In this document: positions 11,707 to 22,535 of the stretch, piece by piece
How the letters are laid out: every line of letters starts with the position of its first letter
Numbering within the stretch: position 1 is the stretch's first letter
NCBI RefSeq assembly: GCF_036588685.1
Contig: NC_086376.1
Span: forward strand, 16,486,411-16,550,410
Direction of reading: 5' to 3'
From: Mytilus trossulus
Taxonomy: Eukaryota > Mollusca > Bivalvia > Mytilida > Mytilidae
Length of the DNA stretch: 64,000 nt
Translations under genes and position numbers: made by a program
The notes under the pieces: generated by a model
Seen by the model: only the letters and a program-made list of their open reading frames with translations
What the model was told of the DNA's origin: nothing
The model's database searches: none

Positions 11707-13444
11707 TGCTCATTGTACTACAAACAAAAGTCCTGATCATTTGACCAATAAAACTCTACATTTACTTTTGCCTTAGAATTAAATTAAAAAAAAAAACAAA
11801 AAAACTCAACCTTTTTTAATGTATGTAACTTCTTTGACATTTGAATTCGACATTGTTTTTACAAACTACCATTATAGATTTCCAGGAAATTGTCTGCATA
11901 AAACCTTTTGGGAAAGCCTATTGACCCAATTTTCCAAACATTTATTGTAGCCCAATAATTTTGAAAGGTGTTGCAACATGTAGTGTAAAGACTTTACAGC
12001 CGATTCAGTGAGTGTGTAGGCAAATGTGATATTCTTGGTCAAATTGCTTGCTAGCTGTATGGTGAAGTCAATATTAGGTTAGGTAAACTACCCTCCATTA
12101 AGAGTAGACTGGTTCGACATATAACCAATCAAACTGTCTGTAGGACTAGGATAATTCCACACAAGGGTAGTATACCTTACCTAAAAATGACTTCACGGTT
12201 TAACAAGAAAGGTAACAAATGATATTACCTTTGTCTTCACATTCAATGCAATCGGCTGTAATGAAAATGCGGAGTTTGTAAGACTAGGCGCAAGCAGCCC
12301 GTCGGCAGCATCCAGCTTTCAAATATATATAAGCATAAATTTTGCATAAGACTCAAACGTACTTCAAAAAAAGACACCATTTAATGATTTTTTTAAAATT
12401 TCATTTATGGTTCATTAGTCATATACAGGCAATAGAAACCGCTTTCAATATACTAGTATTATACAACGTACAGCACGCTTTACATTTAAAGAGTCAACAA
12501 TTGTGTGTGTTTATAGAATTGTAAATAGTAATGATTATTTTTAAATGATGACAAATTGCTCTATTATGTGAAATACAAAGCTTTTGGAAATTCCATATTC
12601 TCGGCATCCTGTAAAATAGTTCATGAACAGTAATAATTGTTCTGCATTAGAAGAAAAGAAAGTTGCACTCTTGCTTTTAACTTGTTTAGGCCACACAAAA
12701 CTGATTTTACAAAACATTCTACCCCGGAACTAGTGGATTCGCTTAATTATGACTAGACCAAAGGTTTATATTTTGTATTCAAAGTATGGTGGACAAGAAA
12801 ATTATTATTTGGATTAAAAAAAATAATCCTAGCTATACCCAAATTTTTAATTCTGATCAAGTAGCTATAGGCCCTATATCTCTAGCTTACGTTTTCGCCT
12901 AGTGCAGATAAAAGTATTGCCGCAGAATTGCTTTTATCAACTATCCGGTAAGGGTTGGGTTGGGTATTCGACCTCAAGTTGAGACCTACTTTAGAAGAAA
13001 AAAACTAAGCAGAACAACACCCTGGATTTGTTCTACTGTAAACCTCTGCTGTCAAGCATAGTGCGGACAATTTTTGCAACCTTGATTTTTTTTTCATTCG
13101 ATTTTCATTCGATTTACACATTGTGCGGACAAAAGTATGGCCGTTGAAATGTATTTGATCATATTTTCGGTAATGGTAAGGTAGGGTGGTTAGCTGAAGT
13201 CCACTTGAAAAAAAAGTGGCCTCCAATGTGGTTTTATGAAAAACAATTACCCGCAAATTTATGGTAGTTTGCAAAAAAATAATATTTTTTTTGTTATAAT
13301 GTGATATGTAATATGTTGACAAATAATGAAAGCTCGTATCTTAATTAATAGACATCGAAATAAAGAGAAATGGTATGATAACTAATACAAATCTCCCAGA
13401 GACAAACTTACATTGATTAAGGCAACTACATGTAGTATGATGGT
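11707..13444. other. Interior of the inverted repeat, no supported gene
   Basis: No convincing gene. Two diverged copies of an approximately 200-bp segment lie at about 12890-13010 and 13120-13230; both contain 'gtaagggttgggttgg'-like and 'aaaaaaagtggcc'-like blocks. The 105-codon minus-strand frame at 13005-13322 spans this repeat and shows no recognisable domain. Confidence 0.4.
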
Positions 13445-14342
13445 CTGGATTAAGGGTTCTTAATTTCTGTATTCTTTGATATTTTAGGCCATTTTTCTCT
13501 ATTCTCTATACTTTTTGACAATTTTTCTCTTCTCTTTTTATTTTAACACCATTATTCTAGCTTTTTTATTTATTTCTTGGTCCATTGTCTCTATTATTTA
13601 TATTTTTTGTCAACTATTCTCAATTACATAATTCCCCATCAACGCCCTCTAGTTCAGGTCACCATATATATATACAGCCTTCACAAACAAGCAAAACAAA
13701 AACCCTATAGGCTCCGAATTCCAAAATAATTGAATGCTTGTCCAGGTTTGAAATTTGTTTTTTAATCAATCTATCAAGAAAAACACATTATCGTCCTCGA
13801 TGTTCACGGTACTGAAAATACTGGCAGATGGACGTTGGTCATCAATTCTAATAATCTTAGATCGACCTTTCTAAACTTAAAAGTAAAGTTCACGCTCCCG
13901 ATTCCAGATTGTTAAAGACATTTGATCTGACAACCGCTGTGCATGTATACTTTAACGACCAGGCTAGTTTTCTCGTCAGTTTTAAAAAGTAATTACCTCC
14001 CTTATAAGTGTCATGTTGTAACAAATCTATTTATTTGTACCATTTTTATGTTTCGTAATATTATATTGTACAATTTAAATTTGTGATTAGTTTAATATTA
14101 AAAAAAAGATAATTTATTATTTATCAAAGGTATAAACAAGGTAATTTGAAAGTCTTTGATTACTTTATTACCGTATTTCAATTCAGAAGTCATGCGGTTT
14201 ATTTCCTCTACATTATGTTTACATGAACTGGAGTGTTTACATAGCCCTACATTCGGAGAACATCATGCTCTTTAAAATTAAGCTTCATTTTCAATTGGAT
14301 TTAGTGAAGTGAAAAACAGAAATTGAAAACACTTTCGTTATC
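13445..14342 (-). repeat. Right arm of the 7.4-kb inverted repeat (units B and A)
   Basis: This is the reverse complement of 6987-7870: unit B comes first and unit A (about 13985-14340) last. Short indels distinguish the arms. Beyond unit A it continues into J and the minisatellite, the same order as at 340-2100 read in reverse. Confidence 0.85.
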
Positions 14343-14475
14343 CTTTAGTTTTTAGAAAAATTAAAACAAAGAAAAACGAAAACACTTGTTTTTCATTTTG
14401 GTTTTCGAGAAACCAAAAACGAACAATGAAAACATTCTCGTTTTTTGTTTTATGTTTATGATAATCGAATGTTGA
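14343..14475 (-). repeat. Junction segment J, inverted copy
   Basis: Reverse-complement match to 1622-1757, linking unit A to minisatellite S3. Confidence 0.7.
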
Positions 14476-15408
14476 AAACAAATGTTGAATGTAGAAAACG
14501 AATGTTGAATGTTGAAAACGAATGTTGAAAGGTGAAAATCGAATGTTGAATATGAATGTTGAAAACGAATATTGAATGTTTAAAATGGAATGTTGAAAGT
14601 TGAAAATTTAATGTTGAAAACGAATGTTGAAAACGAATGTTGAATGTTGAAATCGAATGTTGAAAGTTGAAAATCGAATGTTGAAAACGAATGTTGAATG
14701 TTGAAAACGAATGTTGAATGTTGAAAACGAATGTTGAAAGTTGAAAATCGAATGTTGAAAACGAATGTTGAATGTTGAAAACGAATGTTGAATGTTGAAA
14801 TCGAATGTTGAAGGTTGAAATCGAATGTTGAAAGTTGAAAATCGAATGTTGAAAACGAATGTTGAACGTTGAAAACGAATGTTGAATGTTGAAATCGAAT
14901 GTTGAAAGTTGAAAATCGAATGTTGAAAACGAATGCTGAATGTTGAAAATCGAATGTTGAAAACGAATATTGAATGTTTAAAATGGAATGTTGAAAGTTG
15001 AAAATTTAATGTTGAAAACGAATGTTGAATGTTGAAAACGAATGTTGAATGTTGAAATCGAATGTTGAAAGTTGAAAATCGAATGTTGAAAACGAATGTT
15101 GAATGTTGAAAACGAATGTTGAATGTTGAAATCGAATGTTGAATGTTGAAAATGGATATGAGAAAAAAAAAAAAAAAAAAAAAAAATTTGAATGTTGAAT
15201 GTTGAATGTTGAAAACGAATGTTGAATGTTGAAATCGAATGTTGAATGTTGAAATCGAATGTTGAATGTTGAAAATGGATATGAGAAAAAAAAAAAAAAA
15301 AAAGAAAAAAATGAAAGTTGAATATTGAAATTGAATGTTGAATGTTGAATATTGAAATCGAATGTTGAATGTTGAAATCGAATGTTGAATGTTGAAAATG
15401 GATATGAG

Positions 15409-15445
<37 letters not shown>

Positions 15446-15835
15446 ATGTTGAATGTTGAATATTGAAAACGAATGTTGAATGTTGAAAATCGAATGTTGA
15501 AAGTTGAAAATCGAATGTTGAAAACGAATGTTGAATGTTGAAAACGAATGTTGAATGTTGAAATCGAATGTTGAATGTTGAAAATGGATATGAGAAAAAA
15601 AAAAAAAAAAAAGAAAAAAATGAAAGTTGAATATTGAAATCGAATGTTGAATGTTGAAAATGGATATGAGAAAAAAAAAAAATTGAATGTTGAATGTTGA
15701 ATATTGAAATCGAATGTTGAATGTTGAAATCGAATGTTGAATGTTGAAATCGAATGTTGAATGTTGAAAATGGATACGAGAAAAAAAAAAAAAAAAAAAA
15801 AAAATTGAATGTTGAATGTTGAATGTTGAATATTG
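14476..15835 (-). repeat. Minisatellite S3, inverted array
   Basis: This is the reverse complement of the S1-type array (plus strand AATGTTGAA units). At least six poly-A tracts, each following GGATATGAG or GGATACGAG, define higher-order units near 15160, 15285, 15410, 15595, 15672 and 15780. The 435- and 294-codon minus-strand frames are repeat artefacts with a composition of Phe, Ser, Thr, Asn, Ile, Gln and His. Confidence 0.92.
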
Positions 15836-15842
15836 AACCAAC

Positions 15843-16260
15843 TTGACATCCGTACTAAACACTGAACCATGAAAATGAGGTCAAGGTCAGATGTCAAGGT
15901 AAAAAAATCGGACATGTATACCTTACAGTCCTTGCATACACCGAATATACTAGACCAATTGCTTCAAGTATCTGAAATATGGACTTGACAACCAAACTTA
16001 ACCTTATTCACTGATCCATGAAATTACGTCGAGGTCAAGTGAAAACTGTCTGAATGGTATGAGGACCTTGCAAGGTATGCACATACCAAATCTAGTTATC
16101 CTATTACTTATTAAACATCTTTTTTTCAAGTAGTCCCTGGACCATAAAAATGAGGTCAAGGACATTTGACAAGTGACTGACGGAAAGTTCGTAACATGAG
16201 GCATCTACATACAGAGTATGAAGCTTCCAAGTCTTCTAAAATATAATGCTTTTAAGAACT
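15843..16260 (-). repeat. Family H1 repeat fragment (GAGGTCAAGG monomers)
   Basis: This is the reverse complement of monomers at about 57440-57800. Shared blocks include 'accatgaaaatgaggtcaag' and 'taacatgaggcatctacata'. The hairpin head is not present, so this is a truncated copy adjoining the end of the minisatellite. Confidence 0.7.
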
Positions 16261-16544
16261 TTGATAACCATCCAATCAAATATAATGTGTGTACACACGT
16301 TTAAATTTTTACTCCTCTTCTTTTAATATTGATCGCAGATGTCAATCTTGATTACAAAACTTGAGCAAACATTAATACAAACAAAATAGACAAAGCTAGC
16401 ACGTTAAACAAACTCTCACTCTTCATGCATTTCAAAATTGAGTCTAATATTATGGTTATTATTAGTTATTTTCTTCACAAAAATACTGCACTTCTATATA
16501 CAAGTATTGTTTCAATATTTTGTTATAACGATTATCTTATTGTT

Positions 16545-16632
16545 GTCTTGTCAATAAATAAACTCATCAAAGATACCAGGCTTATAATTTTGCTCGGTGA
16601 CTATACAAAAGACTCACTAGCGACGCTCGAAT
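16545..16632 (-). repeat. Hammerhead-core repeat, decayed copy
   Basis: Read on the minus strand, the copy keeps the flanking TTTGTATAGTC and GGTATCTTTG blocks, but the core has lost CTGATGA and GAAAC. It is a relic of the family described at 18898. Confidence 0.5.
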
Positions 16633-17427
16633 AAAAAATGAAAAAAACATGCCAAAAAGTTACGTACGTTTATATTTTCCGATACGCAATAAACTAGAGG
16701 CTCTAAAGAGAATGTGTCGCTCACCTTGGTATATGTGAATTAAACGAAGGAAGCAGACAGTTCATGACAAAATTGTGTTTAGGTGATTGTGATGTGTTTG
16801 TACATCTTACTTCACTCAACATTCTTGCTGCTTACAATTATCTCTATCTATAATGAACTTGTCCGTGTAGTTTCAGTGGAAAATGTTAGTAAAAATTTAC
16901 AAATTTTATGAAAATTGTTAAAAATTGATTATAAAGGACAATAACTTCTTAGGGGTCAATTGACCATTTTGGTCATTTTGACTTATTTTTGAGTCTTAAA
17001 TTGCTGTACATTATTACTGTTTACAGTTTATCTCCATCTATAATGATATTCAAGATAATAACCAAAAACAGTAAAATTTCCTTAAAATTACCAATTTAGG
17101 GGCAGCAACCCAACAATGGGTTGTCTGATTCATCTGAAAATTTCAGGGCAGGTAAATCTTGACCTGATAAACTAATATACCCATGTCAGATTTGCTCTAA
17201 ATCCTTTGGTTTTTGAGTTATAAGCCAAAAACTGCATTTTACCCCTATGTTCTATTTTTAGCCATGGCGGCTTTGGGCCAGGTGACTTAATAAAGGCAAC
17301 AGTATTATACCGATGTTCAAAACTCATAAATCGATAAAAAAAAAAAAAAAATAAAAAAATCCGGGTAACAAACCAAAACCGAGGGGAACGCATTATAAAG
17401 AAGAGGAGAATGACGACACAACATAAG

Positions 17428-17466
17428 AATGATAAGTCTTATGTAGACGAAACGCGAGCAATGATA
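17428..17466 (+). repeat. Hammerhead-core repeat, partial copy
   Basis: It contains GATAAGTCTTATGTAGACGA followed by AACGCGAGC. The first core block is mutated (GATAA) and the 3' part is missing. Confidence 0.5.
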
Positions 17467-17799
17467 TGGCTAGGAAAAGAATGCAATAGATTTTTTTTCG
17501 AAGAATTCGCTTAATTTAGACGTTGAACGACGGATGATCAAATTAACTGAAGAACATCCTTCAGAACGATAATGAATTTTGTCAAAATATATCGTTCATG
17601 AAATTGAGAATGGAAATGGGGAATGTGCCAAAGAGACAACAATCCGACCAAAGATCAGATTACAACCAAAGTCATTGCTTTTTTTATATTAAATAAAAAA
17701 TCTCAAATCAATTGAACAACACTTATGTAATCATTTTGAAAATGCATGTCATGTAGCGTATACAAAATCAGGGTAAATTCCACCCAAAACGAACATTTT

Positions 17800-18140
17800 A
17801 CTGTTGGTTTTCCCGTTTGAATGGTTTTACACTAGTAATTTTGGGGCCCTTTATAGCTTGTTGTTCGGTGTGAGCCAAGGCTCCGTGATGAAGACCTATA
17901 ATGGTTTACTTTTTAAATTGTTATTTGGATGGAGAGTTGTCTCATTGGCACTCACACCACATCTTCCTATATCTATTTGTCATTTCAGTGCCTTTTAATT
18001 AAAGCTGACTATGCAGCATGGCTTTGGCTCATTGTTGAGGGCCGTACAGTAACCTATTGATGTTAATTTCTATGTCACTTTGGTCTCTTGTCAAGAGTTT
18101 TCTCATTAGCAATCGTGTCATATCTTCTTTTTATACATAT
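17800..18140 (+). repeat. Dispersed repeat family G, partial copies
   Basis: Two adjoining fragments contain 'ttgtctcattggcactcaca' and 'gagggccgtacagtaacc', each matching the family at 5440-5800 and 30055-30430. Confidence 0.65.
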
Positions 18141-18897
18141 TTGTTTATATTACATGAATATTCTGAAGAACCTTATGCATTGTGTATCAGACCCATATAC
18201 TTTTTTTATAAAATGATATTCAGATCGGAAGTTGTGGCCAATGTTTACCAGAGGGACATTCATACTCGAAGATCAAAAATAAACTGGCAATTTAATGATT
18301 AAAAAAGATAAAGACAAAAAACTAAAAAGACAAATAAAAATACACAAGACAAAACATAGAAAACTAAAGACTAAGCAACACAAAACCCACAAATAATTGG
18401 GTGTGATCAAAGGTGCCTCAAAATGGTCGGTAGATTCTGCTCCGCACCCGTCGTAGATGTTTACACCACATCTCTGTTTATTAAAAACAAAAAGTAATTA
18501 CGGATGAATATTTACAACTAAATCTTCTTTTTACCGCCAATTACTTTTAAATCTATAAAATGAGTTACAACTGTCCCGAAACACATTGAACAACTTGTGA
18601 AAATATGATTGAAAATGACTGAAAATAAAATTTGAAATTTTGAAATGAGGAATAAATTAAAATAAAATGTGTTAGTTTTACAGTTGGAGGAAAATTGGTA
18701 TCGTACATGTTATTTTAAGGATTTTCTTATCCCAGGCATAGATTACCTTAGCTGCTTTTGGCACAACTTTTTGGAATTTTGGATCCTCAATGCTTTTCAA
18801 CTTTGTACTTGTTTGGCTTTATAAATATATTGCAACTTTGTACTTGTTTGGCTTTATAATTATATTGCAACTTTGTACTTGTTTCGCTTTATACATA

Positions 18898-18985
18898 TAT
18901 TGATATGAGCGTCACTGATGAGTCTTGTATAGACGAAACGCGCGTCTGGCGTACTAAGTTATAATCCTGTTACCTTTGATATCTT
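18898..18985 (+). ncRNA. Hammerhead-core repeat, core intact
   Basis: All conserved core blocks of a hammerhead ribozyme are present in order. CTGATGA is at 18915-18921. A 4-bp stem II (GTCT/AGAC) closes a 5-base loop. GAAAC follows at 18935-18939. A short stem III (ACGC/GCGT) comes next, and then the cleavage-type triplet GTA at 18951-18953. Stem I does not form well here, because the 5' flank GAGCGTCA is not complementary to the 3' flank. Catalytic activity is therefore doubtful for this copy. Related sequences recur through the window on both strands. Confidence 0.55.
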
Positions 18986-19350
18986 AAACAACAAAAAAAT
19001 AATTTTAAGGTTTATGACCACTTCTGTAGCCATTTTTGTACGAATTTTTCAAACATAAATTGTATCAAAACTGCAAATATTATAAATAAATCAGACGGGC
19101 CATTTTGTACATACAGGGGGGGGGAAACTTGATGCAAAGCATTGCTATTTACTGCATTTAACAGAAAAAGAGTACTTTGTTGCAAATAAACCAAGATTTT
19201 AAAAGAAAATTCACAGCCTTTAATTCAGAGATTTTTGTTTTAAAATTTGAAACACAGATTACTCACTTTTTTTTCTATGATGTGCTAGTGTTTATTTTTT
19301 ACAAAAAGTTCGAACCAACCTGTGAATTCCAAAATACCTCGCGAAGAGTC

Positions 19351-19950
19351 ACTTAAGGTTCATCATAACAAATGGAAAAATATGGCCGTATTTTAACATC
19401 AAAATACTCAGTGTACAGACTTACCTGTGCTGTTTTGAAAGTTTAAATGCCTAGCATTCACTAGATATGTAAAAGTTAATTGCATTTTGTGTTTAAGAAA
19501 GATAAAATATTTCTTGGTTTTTGATGGGCATTTTTTTTCCTTTCTGCAGAAGGTGTAAAAATAAACAAACATCTGAATTACTTTGATACTGTTCACTCAC
19601 TGACTCAGATAAACTCTTTAACTCAACTGAAGTTATGAAGTTACCTGGTGTCCATGTCAGATAAGGACAATCAAAACAATACAAACCGGTTTTTTTACCT
19701 AAGGGAGCACTTCATAGTTATACCACAACTTAGTTGATTTGCGCACCTTTTGCATGAAGGAAAAAAATGCCCATCAAAATCTTAAAGAGATTTTATCTTT
19801 CTGAAACACAAAATGCATTTAACTATTTTATATCTAGTGGATGTCAGGCGTTAAAACTTTTCCAATTTCACAGGTAAGTCTGTACTCAGAGCAATTTTTT
19901 GGCATGTAAATACAGCCATATTTGTTCGTTTGTTATGATGAACCTTAAGT
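19351..19950. mobile_element. 600-bp inverted-repeat (MITE-like) element
   Basis: The left arm starts ACTTAAGGTTCATCATAACA and the right arm ends with its reverse complement. Arms of about 190 bp (19351-19545 and 19755-19950) share long blocks, such as the 'aaaatgcccatcaaaa' region near the loop. The unique centre is about 200 bp. No coding frame is convincing, and a target duplication could not be fixed by eye. Confidence 0.7.
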
Positions 19951-21476
19951 CGAGGACACCCTTAATGGTGTACTGGATTTGGTCCATCTTTTTATTTCTT
20001 TTAAACAATAACTACATCAATAAACTTGTTTTAAGGAAATCAATGCTAGCACTGTATGCAATAATCCTACATCTATCAGTCATCAAATTGCCAAATATGA
20101 CCGTACAAGGATAAAGGCTGTGGATTGTCTATAAAATTCCCATATGTTTAGCATTGAATCAACAGAAGGGTACATAATCCTTAACAAAAGAACGAAAACT
20201 TTTTAATTTAATTTGATTGAACTTACGTGATATTTGATTTTACATGCTAACGCTCGTACTTTATAAACGACGAACAGGTTAATCATTCGCTATCTAATAC
20301 ACACAAACATCCCACGGTGTTTATTTAAAGCTTTCAATGTGAAATGAATTAACCGTTAGATCGTGTTACGTTTTCAACTGTAATTGGTATACATGAGACT
20401 GAGTCGGATGACTGTTTATCTGTCATGTAAGTTGAATCCGATTTAAACTCGTCGGTTCTAAAGAAAAGGGCACTTTCTAAAAAAATTTACCATTTGTAAG
20501 TCGGTAAAAATTTAATGATAAGTGTGTATTGAAAATAAACTTTTTTCTATTATTTAAGAACTCATGAACTATGTATGTTGGATATAATTTTAATAAATAG
20601 TTGAATAGTTATAAATAAACCTGTTTTTAAATCCCAATCAATATCGACATTAAGGTCATAATATATGTACAAAATGGACCCGTTACTATGCTCTAATAAG
20701 TTTATCGTATTTGCAATATTTGTGATATTTGCTCAAGTGATTGATTCTAAGGAATGATTTAAAACAAAGGAAATATTCTGTGCAAAATATAAGGACTTCG
20801 CTTTCTTAAATAAGTAAGAATAAAATTACAAATTAAATCAAGAAAACAATACAATGTATACATTTCACGAATTTTTACGTCAATACTTATTTATAAATCA
20901 ACAAAGGGTAACATATTAGAAATACTTTTAAAAACCAGTTAAGTTGGGATTGTTTCTAACAGTACATGTAACAAATAGCCTGTATTAATAATCAATATCT
21001 AAATTATTATATATATATGGTATTATTGTCGTTGTTTGTGTTGCCGCACTGACAATAATAATGTTTTACGTTAAAAATTATCAATAAGACAACTTTCCAC
21101 ATGAGACCAAATGACCCAGAAATTACATATAGGACCCCAAACGGTTTTCAACAATGAGAAAAGCCAATACCGTATAATCAGCTACACAAAAAAAATGACA
21201 AATGTAAAACAATTCAAACGAGAAAACTAATGTTTGTTTATGGGTAAAATATTGAACGAAAAGTAAATATATTATTTCCAATCTTATTCGAATTATTGTC
21301 TTCCAACTTAACTTAGTAAAATATCGATAACTGATTCTTTTGTTGTTGAGTGTACTAATTAAACTTATGTTTCTAATTGTCATATGTGAATGGAGATAAG
21401 TGTTTATGGTTAGATAGCATAAAAAATATTATGAATTGCGGATGTGTCTTAACATATATTTGGAACGTTCATTAAT
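19951..21476. other. Intergenic, no supported gene
   Basis: AT-rich sequence containing a minus-strand family G fragment at about 21060-21250. No gene is supported. Confidence 0.4.
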
Positions 21477-21975
21477 TTGAATTGGCTGCGTCTGACAGTT
21501 AGTAGAAACCTAACATATCAATTTGAACAGAATTGGCACTTATTGTTAGAAAAATTACCAAAACCTGTAAATTACAAAGTATTTAAAGATTTTATTTCGG
21601 AAGCAAATTTAGATATTTTAGACAACAACAATCTTGTAGAGTTTTGCAGATTAAGAACGACGAATCATAAATTACGTATTGAAGCTGGTAGACACTACCG
21701 GACAAAATAGAAACTGCACTCTGTGCAAACACAATGAACTCGACACCAGCGGACAAAATAGAAACTGTACTCTGTGCAAACATAATGAACTCAGGGATTA
21801 ATTTCACTTTATTTTGGAATGTTCAATTTGAACAGGAGAGGGAAAATGCATACAAAAATATAGTTACACCAAACGAAATACTTTAAGGTATAAATTATTA
21901 ATTTCAACCAAAAAGAAAGTAGAGCTTATTCAACTCTACAATTTTTCAAAATTAAAAATAAATCTGTGTGTACTC
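21477..21975 (+). pseudogene. Non-LTR retrotransposon 3' end fragment with duplicated CxxC block
   Basis: The frame at 21477-21710 encodes FCRLRTTNHKLRIEAGRHYR, the motif that precedes the zinc-binding CxxC of many LINE C-termini. Downstream, CTLCKHNEL occurs twice because a 51-bp segment is tandemly duplicated (21694-21744 and 21745-21795). The frame then breaks before a residual FHFILECS. It is a dead, 5'-truncated copy related to 4662-5003 and 41870-42243. Confidence 0.65.
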
Positions 21976-22446
21976 CCAGCTTAATCTAGTCTGAAGCCAC
22001 CCCTGTTATTTTTTGTAACATGTATTGTGCTAATAGTATTAATAAAATGTGGTATATATTGTAAATGTTGTACATATAAAGTATTTCTCTATGCCTTATC
22101 ATAATGATGGTTTATTGAGAATAAAAAAATATGCATTATATTTTGCACTTTTAATTGCCCTCGGATTAAATTGTAAATTGCTCAAATCTATAGTCTACAG
22201 TCATTAATGTCATATTAACACCTTTTTGAATGATTGTAAAAGTTCCTAGCGTCACCTTTCTTCAGGTTACATATACGGTATATTGTCATATTACTTTTGT
22301 TAATAATGAGTTTTATATACATTTTAATTCGTGTTTTAAAATTGCTAAGACGCAGTCAAGACAAGAAATTCACACTTTTACACATGAGTTGTTATTTACA
22401 TTGAGGTTGACCCACGTGGAATAATCTGCGTTTATTTTTTTTTTAG

Positions 22447-22535
22447 AATGAAGGTCACTAGAGAGAACACTATTATCTTCGTGTTCTTGTTTAGTCTTAA
22501 TATTAACAGTTGTTATGGCATATATTCAGTTGATT
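22447..22535 (+). CDS. Paralogue 1, coding exon 1 (signal peptide)
   Basis: ATG at 22448 opens a hydrophobic leader, MKVTRENTIIFVFLFSLN and onward, ending near CYG/IYS. A T-rich tract and AG sit immediately before the ATG, so a noncoding 5' exon probably lies upstream. The donor is GTAAGT at 22536. The coding part is 88 nt, identical in length to exon 1 of the paralogue at 37417. Confidence 0.8.

Noticed and set aside
14608-15915. Long minus-strand frames of 435 and 294 codons, and similar plus-strand frames at 310-1002 and 2066-2330
   Set aside because: They run through the TTCAACATT minisatellite, are open in several frames at once and have only repeat-derived composition.
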